Source of the DNA: Polyodon spathula
Lineage: Eukaryota; Chordata; Actinopteri; Acipenseriformes; Polyodontidae
Reading direction: 5' to 3'
Assembly: GCF_017654505.1 (NCBI RefSeq)
Contig: NC_054535.1
Location: forward strand, 84,485,785 to 84,549,784
DNA length: 64,000 nt
The notes beneath the pieces were generated by a model. That model was given only the letters and a program-made list of their open reading frames with translations, was not told the DNA's origin and searched no databases. Of the stretch, positions 1 through 11,956 are shown piece after piece. A program made the position numbers and the translations under genes. Position 1 is the stretch's first letter. Every line of letters starts with the position of its first letter.

Positions 1-1534
1 ATATTAAACAGTATAAATAAACTTATTTGTGGGAAGTTGCAAACAATTCTGGCTACACACAGTATCACTTACAGATCGGCGGTTTCCCACATATATTTCT
101 CTAATTAGTGAACAGATAGTCTGAATGTTCCTAGGTACCAAGCTTGAGTATACAAATGTGTTTGTTATGCTGGAGTTTCATAGAAGTATTTTGTGATTGT
201 ATTTTCAATGTTCTTTTACAATGCTCTGCTGTATTTTGTTTCCATGATACACCACAGTAAACTTAAGGCTCCTTCTCCTTCTCCTTTTCATTTCTGATAG
301 GTGTGTTGGTAATAATAAGGAAATAAAAATGATGGTGGTTATTGAAATAGTTAACTTTCAAGTTATAATCAAGCCATATGGTTGATGATTCATACAATCC
401 TTTAGTGTTTAAATAACATTACACCATCGATCTCCATGAGTAATTCTATTTTTTACACACCAGATTACATTTCCACATGGACATACGGTAAAACACATCT
501 AGCCTCTAATATTTTATTTAGAGTTTCCTAAATGTGACCTACATTTCTGTATTTTTAATGTCCAGTAGCTTGAAACAAAGGTTAATGGTTAAAACTTTAA
601 TAAAGGTTTTCACAATTGTTTTAGAATGATAAACTTTTTTCTTTTTTTTTATCATGCATTGTGATAAATGCATATGAAAGTTATCCTTTAAATTTGAGTC
701 ACAAATAGATTCTATGTGTCTAACATTTTTGTTTTCTACTGTATAAGTAATATTATCATAGTCATACTTAGTTTCTATGATTGGTTAAAAAAGGAAAAAA
801 TGGTTTGGTCCGTGTAACGCTTATCAATTTCATTTTAGAGTGATTCCTGAAATCGTTCTATTTTTTCATTTACAATTTGAAAAATGATTTTTTTTTAAAA
901 AAAAAAATTTTTAATCACTGTTTTGAAATTACATCTTTCATTTTGTTACTCATACTAAAATAATGGAAAACCAAACAATGGTATGACTTTAAAATGCTTG
1001 CCAGTTGTTTAATGAACGGTTCATAATCGGGATGTACCATTAATGCGGGAAGTGGGCGGGAAGGGGAAAGGGAAGGGGACGGGGGACGGGGGATCACGGA
1101 TACGGCACACCTGCCAAGGCAAATTATTCAAACTGGGCCGTGGTTCTGTGAATTCCCTATGATTCTTGATTTCTCAGTTGCAGCCCGTGTTCTACCCATT
1201 TACCAGCCGACTAAGAGATAACTGCTGACTTACTGAATTTAGCTGGTCACATCATTCAACTCATTTATATAATCGTGTCTCATGCTATACATTTGGATTG
1301 AAAAGGTACTGATCAGTAGATAACGGTAGAATAACATACATTTATACAAGATGGAGGAATTCACAAAGCAGATTACTCCAAATGTCATTAACACTTCTTA
1401 TTTGAAAGGACTACATTTACAAAACTTTAAATAAATAACTGGGGGATTTATTTCAAGGACTTACAGGGAAGGAATAAAAGTAAAGACTACAAGGCTTTGT
1501 GAATACCCCATGATGTATCCCCCAGTGAATATAG

Positions 1535-1612
<78 letters not shown>

Positions 1613-1780
1613 ATATTCATATTGGTCAAAAAGTAATATACAGTAACAGTAAATGTCAGTGCATTTCATCCACAATGTTGCCATGTCATTTACAAAGTCC
1701 AGGTGATATAAGTTAATCCACTCATTTGTAAATCCTTTTTACATGTTTCTGCTTTCCTTTGGAAATGATGTATTATTTGA
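1..1780. other. Presumed intergenic region left of the coiled-coil gene
   Basis: AT-rich DNA with no supported exon. It contains a short G-rich tract at 1,045-1,095 and a (TA)n array at 1,541-1,614. Confidence 0.5.
1541..1614. repeat. (TA)n microsatellite
   Basis: Near-perfect TA dinucleotide run with one interruption near the right end. Confidence 0.95.
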
Positions 1781-1799
1781 ATTCCTTCATATGGGTTTG

Positions 1800-1805
1800 T
1801 TTATT
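1800..1805 (-). terminator. Polyadenylation signal AATAAA of the coiled-coil gene
   Basis: AATAAA on the minus strand, 69 bases downstream of the TAG of exon 31. A cleavage site is expected 10-30 bases further, near 1,780. Confidence 0.5.
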
Positions 1806-1873
1806 TCCGGGGCAGAGTAACAGAATCGTTTAAAAGGACTGAACAGATGAAGAAGTTGAACCGGCCTTCTGTT

Positions 1874-1894
1874 CTAAGCAGTCTTCATGGGTAT
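1874..1894 (-). CDS. Coiled-coil gene, exon 31 (terminal codons IPMKTA and stop)
   Basis: A TTGCCTTTTACAG acceptor is followed at phase 0 by six codons and TAG. The 3' untranslated part continues to about 1,780. The terminal exon is inferred from acceptor quality, phase match and the nearby polyadenylation signal. Confidence 0.6.
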   Translation of the reverse strand: MPMKTA

Positions 1895-2070
1895 CTGTAA
1901 AAGGCAATTTTACATCAAATAAACAATTTTGAAACAAAACACATATATACTGACGCTAAGACCTAATGGGAAGTGTTTACTGCTGTAATCCCATCTTTTT
2001 TTCTGGGTGGCCTACCTTGATGAAATTATACAGTTATAATACACTGCCTGCCACCTGTTATTCCCTATTG

Positions 2071-2400
2071 CAGTGATTCTCAACCCTGGTCCTGGGGGAA
2101 CAATGCCCTGCTGGTTTTTGTTCCAACCAAGCACTCAATTATATAATTAAACCATAACTGACCTAATAAGTTGCCTTAACTAAGCTTTTTAATTATTTTA
2201 AACAGATGGAGATTTCACTTTCGGTATAAAATTATACAATGAACATAAATTCTTAAACTTTTTTAGAAGATACTCTATTTAAAAAGCTCAGATTAGGCAA
2301 ATTATTAGCTCAATTAAGGGTTCGATTATGTGATTGAGTGCTTGGTTGGAACAAAACCAGCAGGGCAGTGTTCCCCCAGGACCAGGGTTGAGAACCACTA
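2071..2400. mobile_element. hAT-like MITE with long inverted ends
   Basis: The left end (CAGTGATTCTCAACCCTGGT, then CCTGGGGG) is repeated in inverted form at the right end, ending at 2,400. The arms are roughly 100 bases and the whole is 330 bases with no coding. The tip resembles hAT/Charlie ends (CAGTG..TCTCAA). A clear 8-bp target duplication was not found. It lies in the last intron of the coiled-coil gene. Confidence 0.65.
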
Positions 2401-2642
2401 TTATATATATGGTAGTACTCGGTATATCACTTCCTGTTATGGTGCAACGCGGTTCCTCCTGAACCTGTGTGCGTGTGAACCAATATAAACTCTTTTTTTT
2501 TTTTTTTTGTTCATTGTACCCTACCCTTCTGGCACGTTCTGCCAATACACCTAGCTAAACAAGTACACATAAATACATTGCAGTTTACCTCACATTACTG
2601 ACAGAAAGGTACTCATAATATATTTAGAAAATGACAGCTTAT

Positions 2643-3337
2643 GACAAATCTTCTGCAAATGCAGACATTTGTAGGGATATTGTTTGGGATAATACGTGCT
2701 GTGCTTCCAAAAACCCAAATCACCAGCTGATCCATTTCAATTTTATTTATAGAATATATGTAACCCCTCGGAGACGATTCCAAATGAAACTCGCTGATAC
2801 CCCGTTGTGTGTGCTTTGTCCTCAGTGTGCCATGAGCACCTTTTTTCACATGATTTGGGAATGTCCAGATGTGGCTGTATTCTGGGATTGGGAAAATCAT
2901 TCCTTATTCTCTTTTTAGTCCTTTTGTTAAATGATGTTTCATCACTTGATCTGTCTCTACAGCAAAAGCGGATTTGGTTGGCTGACATTACTGCTGCTAA
3001 GAAAATGTTAGTCTTGTGCCAGCGGCCTCCGCATTCCCTGCCCGGGAGTCAGTAGACCCGTGCATTCCTTGACATTATTTATATGGCTCTTTCTAACACT
3101 TGGGTTCATGGGGCCGGGGAGGGGTTGTACAAGCCTGGGGAACAACCACAGATACCATTAAATTGCTGATAAACCAGTCCTCAGCTGTCACTGTCTTTTT
3201 TGGGTCCTTTGCGGAGATGGGGGGGGGAGGGCAGGAGGGAGGTCGCCACCTGGGGAGAGGGGGAGGGACAGGGAGGGGGGTTGGATTTATTGTACTGTTT
3301 TCCCCCATTTTCAAAGAAAAGTGTTACCTCAAAAAAC
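2643..3337 (+). mobile_element. 5'-truncated L1/Tx1-like LINE, C-terminal ORF2 end
   Basis: Encodes a fragment resembling the region after reverse transcriptase in fish L1/Tx1 elements: NPNHQLIHFNFIYRIYVTPR, a Cys/His knuckle (LCVLCPQCAMSTFFHMIWEC), then, after a frameshift, LSLQQKRIWLADITAAKKML. G-rich 3' sequence follows at 3,217-3,290. The insert is flanked by a perfect 15-bp direct repeat (AAAATGACAGCTTAT) at 2,628-2,642 and 3,338-3,352. Frameshifts and stops make it non-coding today. Confidence 0.8.
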
Positions 3338-3833
3338 AAAATGACAGCTTATCCTTGCACACGTTTATCTTGCTGCTTACTGCACTGAACAAACTAGTGT
3401 CATTTGTCATACTAAAAAGTAAAACATTTTGATTGCTAACAGATGTAATTGTTTATTAGACATTTATGAACCCTCCCTCACTATAGGACCACTTGGGCAC
3501 CTGTTATGTACTTCTGTATAATGAGGGATTTTTTTTTTATTACAAAAATAGAAAAAAAAAAACATATTTAGACCCACTTGACATACAACATACAAGTACT
3601 AAACAACAAGCCTTATGTGCATTTTCTATGACCTAATGTCAATGCATCTTAAAATTAAAAATTAAAAAAGACCTGTGCTGTTATGTTATATAAATAGTGC
3701 CTTCAGAGTCCTTTATCTGAAGAATCATTATGATGAAATTGGATGCTAGAACTGTTAAAACATTAAGAATTGTACTGTTTCCAAATAAATCTTATATAAA
3801 CTGAATATATTTTGCAGTCTTATTCATGCTTAC

Positions 3834-3905
3834 TTTTCCATGAGTGTGACTTGAAGCTGACCTCAGATGATGCTTGTATGGGTGGAAGTGCATATGCTGG
3901 ATAAC
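3834..3905 (-). CDS. Coiled-coil gene, exon 30
   Basis: 72 nt (24 codons), phase 0 to 0, TTTGTTTCACAG acceptor and GTAAGC donor. Reads VIQHMHFHPYKHHLRSASSH then THGK. Notably His-rich. Confidence 0.7.
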
Positions 3906-4796
3906 CTGTGAAACAAAGTTTGAGCATTCCTGTTGGGGTTATTCCAATACAGTTTGAGTGTGTGACTTACAAAATACAGAAAAAGGAATTATTGTTGTTC
4001 AAGAAATGTCAAACATATTGCACATTAACTTGTTTTCCCATGAATAAAACATGCATGTTATTATACTTATTTGTAAAATAACTTGCCCTGTAAAGCAAAT
4101 TATTTTACAATCAATGGACAAAGACTACTTTTATGCATTTTGGCTGATGGCAGATTTTATTTGACATCATGTAAGCAAATAAACTACTAAATGATATACA
4201 AAATGATAACTACAAAACGATATATCTCAAAAGATTCACTTTATATAAAGAAATGCTCCTGGAAATAAGTAACCTTAAAAAAGTGATACTGACCTTTGCA
4301 TATGCCAGTAAAAATCTCATGAATTAATAGTTGTTCATTCCAACTTAATTTTTATATAGAAACCTTAACTCTTATATGGGCGAAATGCAGAAAAATAGCT
4401 TCCTTTGGTATTGATAAATATGCAAAAGCCATACAGAAATGTGTAGTATTTCAGTGTAAATTCATCCTGTGTAACACCTTGCCCACTGCATTCTACATTC
4501 CGTATTTATGTTATTGTGAACATTGATCTGTAACCCTCTTACAGTATGCTGCTATGATGCCCTATCAGCCACCTGTCACTTTCAAGCACACATAGATTGA
4601 TCAGTGGTTGGCTTCTGGGTGTTAACCATTCCTTAATGATGCTTGACACAGTGGTTGTTAATTTCAGTGTACAATAGCATCTGCAGTCTGGGATACGGAA
4701 ACTAGCTAGGTGCATGATCAGGCACACAGTTCAGGTGTCTGATAAACATAACAAGCTCATTACAAAAGAGATGTTCAAATTGTAAACATCACACAC

Positions 4797-5415
4797 TGTT
4801 GGAAAACATGGATTGAGAATTGATTAGGGGTTTGCTACGCATGTGGACTAGCAGAGCTATACTGGTGTTCTTTTCTGAAAAGAGACTAATATTGCAGATA
4901 GCAGACTGTTTGGTTCAAATTGCATGTACTGCTAACCACTGATAGAGACGCTGCGTCTACAAACTGCCCAACAATGACTGCAAGCTAATGAGATAACAAT
5001 GCTGTGGAGTAGAAGGGAACAGGCTCTAGACTTCAGAGAAATCAAAAGAGATAATCCCACTGGCATCAAAGGGGGTCGCAAGGAGATAACAAAAGGCAGA
5101 TGTATGGACCTTTTGTCTCCAGAGTTCAGAGGTTGTCACACTAGACCACACACACAGACACACACACGTTAACACTCACACAATAAATTAAATTACCTTG
5201 ACCATTGGTTAATGTCAGAGAAAGGGGAGGTGGACCATCTATACAGAAGGGTATTTAATGTCACGCAAAACATTGTAATTTTGAGTGTTGTTTGTCCTGT
5301 ACCTGGGACCAGACTCCCTGCATATTTCAATAAACCTGGCAACTGATTGAAGAAAAGGACTCTGTGCATTTTCTTGAATCTACCTACTCACCATCTATTT
5401 TTGTAAGTTACTTCA
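4797..5415 (+). mobile_element. Solo LTR of an endogenous retrovirus-like element
   Basis: Begins TGTTGG and ends TTACTTCA (TG..CA), 619 bases, flanked by the direct repeat CACAC at 4,792-4,796 and 5,416-5,420. It has a TATA-like GTATTTAATG at 5,251 and an AATAAA at 5,329, in the order expected of U3-R-U5. No internal retroviral coding follows, so it is a solo LTR. The CACAC duplication is low complexity, which lowers certainty. It lies in the intron between exons 29 and 30. Confidence 0.6.
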
Positions 5416-6150
5416 CACACAAATGATAATAAAACAGTGTCATTTAGAAATTTGACTAGGAATTGTAGGAATTTAAACCCATCCTTAACTTGTTAAAGTT
5501 CTTAAATAGCATCACAAAAAGTATGCTTTATTTAATAAGATGCAGTGACAAAATTGTCCAAAAGCAGACATTGGATACAAGCTGACATTACACTGGTAAT
5601 ACAGTGTGTTAATGTATTTTCATATATTTGGTAAAAAATGATTGTAGTTTCAATTTACCTCTCATTTGGCAGTATAAAGGTCAGATACTGGATGGGCAAG
5701 GAGACTACATTAGCTCTTACTATAAGTGGATGTTTCCTTCAAGACAGACTTCAGGCCACCCTTCAGATGCAATTTTCAATGAACTTCACTATCTCTAAAT
5801 GTGTTGAAAATGAGACAGTAGCATTAATATCATTGGTTGTAGGTGCTGCCTGTTATGGCGCAGCATTTTGATTGGGCGCACCTTTCCAAGTGAACCTCTG
5901 ATTGGATGATGAACACCTGGTTTCAAAGTACAGGGTATGGTATAAGTTGTAAAGTACGTCTTAACAATCTCAGACTTGTAGAGCAGCTTGAGGAATGAGA
6001 GCTAACACATTAACACTTTGTGCTCCCCCTGCTCTGTAAATCCAGTAACGCTAATCCAGCAACCACAATAAAAACATAACACAGAACACCCATTATCAAA
6101 GCTGTTGGATATAATGACATGCATTCATAACAACTAGAAGCTGCATTTAC

Positions 6151-6258
6151 CTTCAGGAGTTGGTCTGGGTGCAGATGGTGCAAAATCGCTTGTGTAAAGG
6201 TTAGGAGGGGCTGGGCACCTAACAGGGGGTCCAGACATTTGTTTTGTTTTCCCTGCTT
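6151..6258 (-). CDS. Coiled-coil gene, exon 29
   Basis: 108 nt (36 codons), phase 0 to 0, TTTTAAACAG acceptor and GTAAAT donor. Reads KQGKQNKCLDPLLGAQPLLT and ends LHHLHPDQLLK. A second frame is also open, but only this one fits exons 28 and 30. Confidence 0.7.
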
Positions 6259-7194
6259 CTGTTTAAAATTGTAAAAATGCAAATAATTAATTAAGATAAT
6301 AACACACAGGAAATTATTCTCAGAAAAGAAAATCAGGTCACGTCAGTCTGACCGTAGGCTTCTAAATATGTAATAGTGTACTTACTTGCTAGCCATTAAC
6401 TGTCAAATGAACTACTGTTCACTAGCTTTAGTATGTGGCATTATTGTTACCACTTCACAGGCCCTGTTTTGAGGCACAGGGAAAGTTTCAAAGTAGAACA
6501 CAATCATTTTACTTGTATAAACCAATCAGAAAAATTATGCAGAATAATAATGCTGCTCCTTCCTGCAACAAGTAACGCATTTTCTTGCTAGTTTTATACT
6601 ACTAGAATTTGTCTTCACTTTTGCACTTGCATCAAAACAGGGCTGTGTTGTTGTTTTTAATTTAACATTTAATTTAATTTCTTTAACTTAAATTCCAGTT
6701 GCTGTGGAGTTGAAGGTTAAATGTGGAGCTGAAGGATGAATGCATTATATAGTCATCTCAGTCTGGCAACACTTGTTCTGACAAAACATCTAAACACAAA
6801 CAGGCTGAGATTAAAACATAGTGTTATGGCTTATAGAAGCACAACATGACAAACACTGTCATAAATATACTTTCATCATGCTATGCTACATTTAAAAACA
6901 ATATAACTTAATGGTATTGCAGTTTTAGTTTGTTTTGTTATTATCTCTAAAGCTGCTATAAGGATAATAATTCAAATGTAACCCTACCCGTAGACACACA
7001 CACAGCAGAATTTTTTTTTTTTTTAAAAATCAGACAATTTGAAGACATAATGAAAGTCCCCTGATACAAGAGGTGTAAAATGTGATGTTATACAGTACAT
7101 AATCAGTAAAGTAAAATCCCTTACCTATGCAGTGGTGATAATTTTGATGTTTCATTGTGAAGTAGCTTCTAGTTGTATTCTTTATAGGTCTTAC

Positions 7195-7228
7195 TTCCGA
7201 TAGAATTGTCTTCTGGGATAATTTGTAA
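7195..7228 (-). CDS. Coiled-coil gene, exon 28 (34-nt exon)
   Basis: Short exon, phase 2 in and phase 0 out, TTCTATTTTAG acceptor and GTAAGA donor. Reads YKLSQKTILSE after a split Cys codon. The phase fit on both sides supports it despite its size. Confidence 0.65.
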
Positions 7229-7429
7229 CTAAAATAGAACAGTATTTGTTATACAATAAAACAATAACTAAATCCCAAACTCAGCTAAATCCAGAGATGC
7301 TGCAGGATATTTTACATGACCTATACATTCTTACAAAATGATGTTTCTAATGGTTTAATAATTGCACTACACTTGATACTGAGTTCAACACCAAATAAGA
7401 AATAATTAAATAGAAAGAACCTGGAGCAT

Positions 7430-8195
7430 GTGGTTCAGGGTTCATGGTCAATTCCCAAAGCTTATATCCCCTTGTGGAAGCCCTCCCAGTGTACCGATGA
7501 GGGGAATATTTGGTGGCCGGAAGAGGACTAAATTCCTCCCTGAAAAAATATGCGGGAATATGGCTGGAGACGCAAATTGAAAAAATTATTAAATGATTAA
7601 TTAGGCTCCAGCCACAGGTGTTAGTTTGGCATTAGTGGTGAGAATTAATGTTGGTGAAGGTGAGCTGTGCGGTGAATAAATACATAAAAAGGGTTTAGGG
7701 GAGTCTGTGAAGCCATGTTTTATTGTGTGAAAGCGATGGCTCGGTCTAAAACCATAGTATTTTAAAAGTATATATTACTTTTGTTTAAACTGTTTGTTTT
7801 GGCCATTGTGACTGTTTGTTTTGTTATGTTTATTATTTTATTATTAAAGTGAGCAAAAGCGCTTCAAACTTGCTAGTTCTGTCTCTGAGTCTAGCTTCCT
7901 GCAAGTTAAGATCTGGGTGAAGCCACCCTGTCACGGTTGGTGTCAGTGTCGGACAACCATCTCAAGCTGCACGCCCGGAGTGCCCCGCTCCCCTGCCAGC
8001 TATATGTCAGGAGGGCAGCTGGGACGCCTACCTCACTGCCCCCTACAGGAGGAAGAAAAGCTGTCTGAGTGCCCCGCACTGTTATCAGCATTGCCACTGG
8101 CAGCGTTGCCACTGCTGGAGTGCCCCGTGCTGTTGTCAGCATTGCCGCTGCCCGCGTTGCCACTTACAATTGCTTATTCTAATATATACGTATAA
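7430..8195 (+). mobile_element. LTR-retrotransposon-like fragment (LTR end, primer site, gag start)
   Basis: A stretch ending in ATTAAAG and GTTCTGTCTCTGAGTC is followed by a tRNA-primer-like TGGTGTCAGTGTCGG near 7,938, then an open GC-rich segment (7,917-8,195) of about 92 codons. That segment has an imperfect internal duplication of about 54 bases (LSECPALLSALPLAALPL and LLECPVLLSALPLPALPL). The order resembles LTR, primer-binding site and gag start. No polymerase is present. It fills most of the intron between exons 27 and 28. Confidence 0.4.
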
Positions 8196-8232
8196 AGGGA
8201 ATATAATTTAATTTGCCTGTCCTGTTTATTAC

Positions 8233-8447
8233 CAGGGGTGTTGTTGAGGAAACTGCACTCTCTGCAGATCCAGTTCCAGTATTTTGGGTATATTAGAAGA
8301 AGTTATTTTTGCTGATGACTGAACAGGTCGAGGTTGTGCCATCACCAAGTCCCACACTCCTTGAGATCCTGCAGCCACGGGCAACGGACAATCAGATGGT
8401 AGATGATGGATACCTTCATGAAAACTTGCTGTGAAGCAGTCCATATG
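8233..8447 (-). CDS. Coiled-coil gene, exon 27
   Basis: 215 nt, phase 0 in and phase 2 out, TTACTTTCAG acceptor and GTAATA donor. Reads HMDCFTASFHEGIHHLPSDC and ends LQRVQFPQQHP. Low-complexity, Pro/Gln/Ser-rich. Confidence 0.75.
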
Positions 8448-8832
8448 CTGAAAGTAAAAAATATTTTTAAATACATAAATAAATAAATGTAATTCTGCAT
8501 ATCCTGCACTGACAAACGCTGCGTGTTATTTAGCTAATCAGGAATATACAATGCACGCCAACCTCAAAGAAGGCACACTAACTAGAAATGCATCAGCAAT
8601 GTATATGAGAAATACTTTGCCTGTGATCATTGTTAGAAAACTATATAAACTGCATTTGTAGTTTGGAAAACATTCATTTTTCATATTACTTTTTTGTGTG
8701 CTAGGCAACCAGCTTTTCAAATGTATAATTAATGGTTTTTTTTTAACCCAATGCAATTGTCTTGGATGTACAGCAGTAATCACTTGAGTATACTGTATTT
8801 TTTACAAAATATATTGTATACATGTGCTGTAC

Positions 8833-8965
8833 CTGCAATAAAGGACTTTCTGCTGTAGGTTCAGCTGCGTGTTCAGTAGGAGCAAAGGATGGTGCAGGCA
8901 CATGTAGCACTGTTCCTAGTTTAGGACATGTACTGACTTTAAATTGTCCTTTCATTGTAGAAGGC
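8833..8965 (-). CDS. Coiled-coil gene, exon 26
   Basis: 133 nt, phase 2 in and phase 0 out, CTTTCAG acceptor and GTACAG donor. Reads PSTMKGQFKVSTCPKLGTVL and continues Pro/Ala-rich, outside the coiled-coil part. Confidence 0.75.
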
Positions 8966-9240
8966 CTGAAAGATATATATAACAGGGATGGAAATATGGT
9001 TAGGTTATATATATAAGGTTCTTTCATGTAGTTTAGCCAGGACATCGAGAGCTCTAAATTCACTCCTTTACAATTTAAAGGTAATATTGCCACTCTCAAT
9101 GGCATTTTTCAATTGACCTTGTTGTTAACCATTCTTTCCTTTCCAATCTGGTCAACAAAACCTTGCAGTCCACTGCTTAATAATCACCAAAGAAGGCCAA
9201 GTAAACATACAGCATTTGATTTTTTTTCTTATGCACTTAC

Positions 9241-9338
9241 CTCCCCTGCCATGAGAGTGCAGGCTTTATTAAAAACAAGCCTGATTTCTCCTCAATATTA
9301 ATCAATGTGCTCATCAACATTCTGGCAAGATTCATCCT
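9241..9338 (-). CDS. Coiled-coil gene, exon 25
   Basis: 98 nt, phase 0 in and phase 2 out, GTAAGT donor. Reads RMNLARMLMSTLINIEEKSG then LFLIKPALSWQG. Of two AG acceptors 5 bases apart, only the inner one (AGCAG) keeps the phase set by exon 24. Confidence 0.75.
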
Positions 9339-9505
9339 CTGCTCTGAAAAATCCAGTTCTTTCCTGTTCCATGTTTCCTTTTTCTAGTCAACAAATAATT
9401 CTGATTAGTTATTGTTGTTGATCTTGTAATGGTTTTAGTGCATTCTGTCTTCTAAATACAATGTATTCTTCCTAAATATTTCAAAGTTAATTAAGAAATC
9501 TTTTT

Positions 9506-9863
9506 CAAATTATTTTACCCCCAATTTTCTCCTCAATTTGGAATGTCCAATAATTTTTACACCCAGGAACTCAAGAGCAGATGTCAGCAAGCTAAGGTGT
9601 TTGCTTTTGAGCTCACTAGACGTCTGGCCAGCAGGGTTCGCTGTAGCGCAATGAGGAGAAACAGTCCCTGACAGTTTTGCCTCTCTAACCCATGGGAGAG
9701 CCAGAGTCAATGCGACGCTCCCTTCGGAATCCCCAACGAAGACCGGCCACTTCGCACAGCCGGGACGCGATCCTATGCTGTATGACTTACCCTGCACACC
9801 ATGCAGCTGTGCTTTTACTAGGTGAGCCACTCCAGGACTCGGCTCAGTGCTTTTTAGGGCCAC
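9506..9863. repeat. Old interspersed repeat (unclassified)
   Basis: A GC-rich island in AT-rich intron DNA beginning CCCCCAATTTTCTCCTCAAT. Its composition and opening resemble a repeat common in fish genomes, judged from memory. No target duplication was recognised, and the open frames on both strands look incidental. Confidence 0.35.
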
Positions 9864-10336
9864 TTACAGTATACCATTGTTCTGCAGCAAACAATATGAT
9901 AATACATATGATGCTTATAAGGTGGTAGGCATACATTATTTCTCCAATGTTTGTATTAGTGGTAGAGATGGGTACCTAACTTCCTAAGAGGCTATAAAAG
10001 CAGAAAAACAGATCCAGAGATGCATGATATGTCTTTTTTTGCAATTAATTTAATGCTAGACTACCAGCTGTTAGCTTGAAATGGTGTGAAAATGTACCCC
10101 GGTAACTTTCTGAATGGGAATCCGGTTCCACATTTTCTACCATTTCCTATCCCTAGTTGATATGTACTGATTCTATCCCCAGATATACTTTCCCCAGTGT
10201 CATTTTTATTTAAAAAAGACTTGGGTGGCTGGTTTTCAAACATGACTGCATTATAAAAAAAAATAAATAAAAACTGACTGTTCATACGTATTGACGGCCA
10301 AAGCAATGCGAGAAAGGAGGGGGAGAGGGGAATTAC

Positions 10337-10528
10337 CCTCCTGTGAAGCATCTCTATTCTTCTGAGAGTCTCTGATTCATCTGGTGCAGCAGCAGCAGCT
10401 CTCTTTCTCAGGTTACTGGGGTTTTTCTTGGCTTCACATAAGGCAACATGCTGTGTGTACTGCTTCACAAGCTGGCTGAATCTCTCTCTCTGAAGTCTGG
10501 AATACTCCCCCATTGCCTGAGAAGCAAT
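10337..10528 (-). CDS. Coiled-coil gene, exon 24 (poly-Ala)
   Basis: 192 nt (64 codons), phase 0 to 0, CTCAACAG acceptor and GTAATT donor. Reads IASQAMGEYSRLQRERFSQL and contains RKRAAAAAPDESETLRRIEM. The five Ala come from a GCT/GCA trinucleotide run that could vary in length. Confidence 0.8.
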
Positions 10529-11048
10529 CTGTTGAGAAACACGATTATCCATGTTATACAAACACAATCTGTTTTCAATAAGATATCCATATAAAAAAAC
10601 TCAAAAAGAGTACTGGCCCTGAATGTCGAGTAATGTAAGTAATAAAATCTTCTGGGAAAGAATTTATTGAGAAAATAATAGAGTGCACTTTCGAGTCATT
10701 AAGAGGGCAACATTCACCACTGTGTTTCTTTGGTGGATCCATATTTTATCTGATGAAACATTATGCTTGGTTACCTATCCACTTAATTAAACATTTTGAC
10801 AATTTGTATGGGAATGAAATAGAAACTATTGTAGTTTTCAGTATTTGCAGGCCAAGAACATGGCTAGCATTTATTTGGTTTTATTGACTGTTCTAGCCTA
10901 TAGAGCAGGGGTGTCCAACCCTTTAGGTTTGACACATTTTGTGTTAGTTTTGTTTTTTATTCCTGAACAAATCTTCTATTCTATGTAGCCCACCAATAAT
11001 TTCAAAATGACTCTCCCTAATATGCATTTTGTTATTTTATTGTCTTAC

Positions 11049-11219
11049 CTCATAGCTCTCCTGAGGAATCCTACCAGCTGCCAGGCTTTTCTTCAAAACC
11101 TGTGTGTTTCGCTTCATGTCTAATCTTGTAAATAAAATCACAGAGTCTTGACCTTTCTTGCTTGAATTAAATTGTATGTTTCCTTCCTCCTTGGCAGATA
11201 ATTTAATTGTATTCAGCTC
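11049..11219 (-). CDS. Coiled-coil gene, exon 23
   Basis: 171 nt (57 codons), phase 0 to 0, GGTTAAG acceptor and GTAAGA donor. Reads ELNTIKLSAKEEGNIQFNSS and contains VLKKSLAAGRIPQESYE. Confidence 0.8.
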
Positions 11220-11323
11220 CTTAACCAAATAAATACAAATCAAATAAGTTACTTTCCAACAACTGAAATGTATATTTTCAGGAGTGCATGTTACAGTTGT
11301 TTAATAATTTCCTTTGCACATAC

Positions 11324-11426
11324 TTTTTGTAAGAAGTCAACACGTTGTTTCATATCTGACAGTAAATGGTGGCTTCTTTGGTCTTTTTCCTGACAAAGTT
11401 GGGATTTTATATTGAGCTCTGTTTGC
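11324..11426 (-). CDS. Coiled-coil gene, exon 22
   Basis: 103 nt, phase 2 in and phase 0 out, TTTGTTTCAG acceptor and GTATGT donor. Reads QTELNIKSQLCQEKDQRSHH and ends QRVDFLQK. Confidence 0.8.
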
Positions 11427-11748
11427 CTGAAACAAACCGAAAATGTAATTTCAGTTCAATTTAAATTCAGTTGATAAATTGGAATTCACCTTGATTGTTT
11501 TCTCCCAGTGTTTTTGTTTGCAAATGTGACATGACACCAAGCCATGATCATACACATTCAATAAATTACCAGTGTGACTAGCTCTGTTAAAAACCATCTC
11601 ACTATTAAAGCCACTATCTGTCAGGAGATATCTGTCACTGTTAGTATCAGCTCTCTACTAGGACCATTTCATTTGCTTTAGATGTGGTATACAGACATTC
11701 AATACAAATAAATAACACAAAATCAGATGCAATTCTTAAACTACTTAC

Positions 11749-11956
11749 ATCTGTAGTATTTGGTTCTGCAGCTCTGACTTTGTTGGACTCTCCAAGGCAG
11801 CATCAGCAGTGCTTAGCCCATTGACTGGCAAGGAGTCGAGGCTGGTTTGCTCCAGCACAGAGTTAATGTAGCTCATGCTTCTTCGCTCGTGAGACGTACC
11901 ATCATAGGATGATGTAGCACCTTCTTTCTTACTCATGTTCAACAATAAACTAAATG
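11749..11956 (-). CDS. Coiled-coil gene, exon 21
   Basis: 208 nt, phase 1 in and phase 2 out, CCCCAAG acceptor and GTAAGT donor. Reads FSLLLNMSKKEGATSSYDGT, a Ser-rich linker, then ESPTKSELQNQILQ where a coiled coil resumes. Confidence 0.75.

Noticed and set aside
5638..5871. Plus-strand frame of 77 codons
   Set aside because: No splice or polyadenylation context and ordinary AT-rich composition. Looks incidental.
10903..10990. CAGGGGTGTCCAACCC, resembling a hAT end
   Set aside because: Only one end was found. No inverted partner or target duplication.
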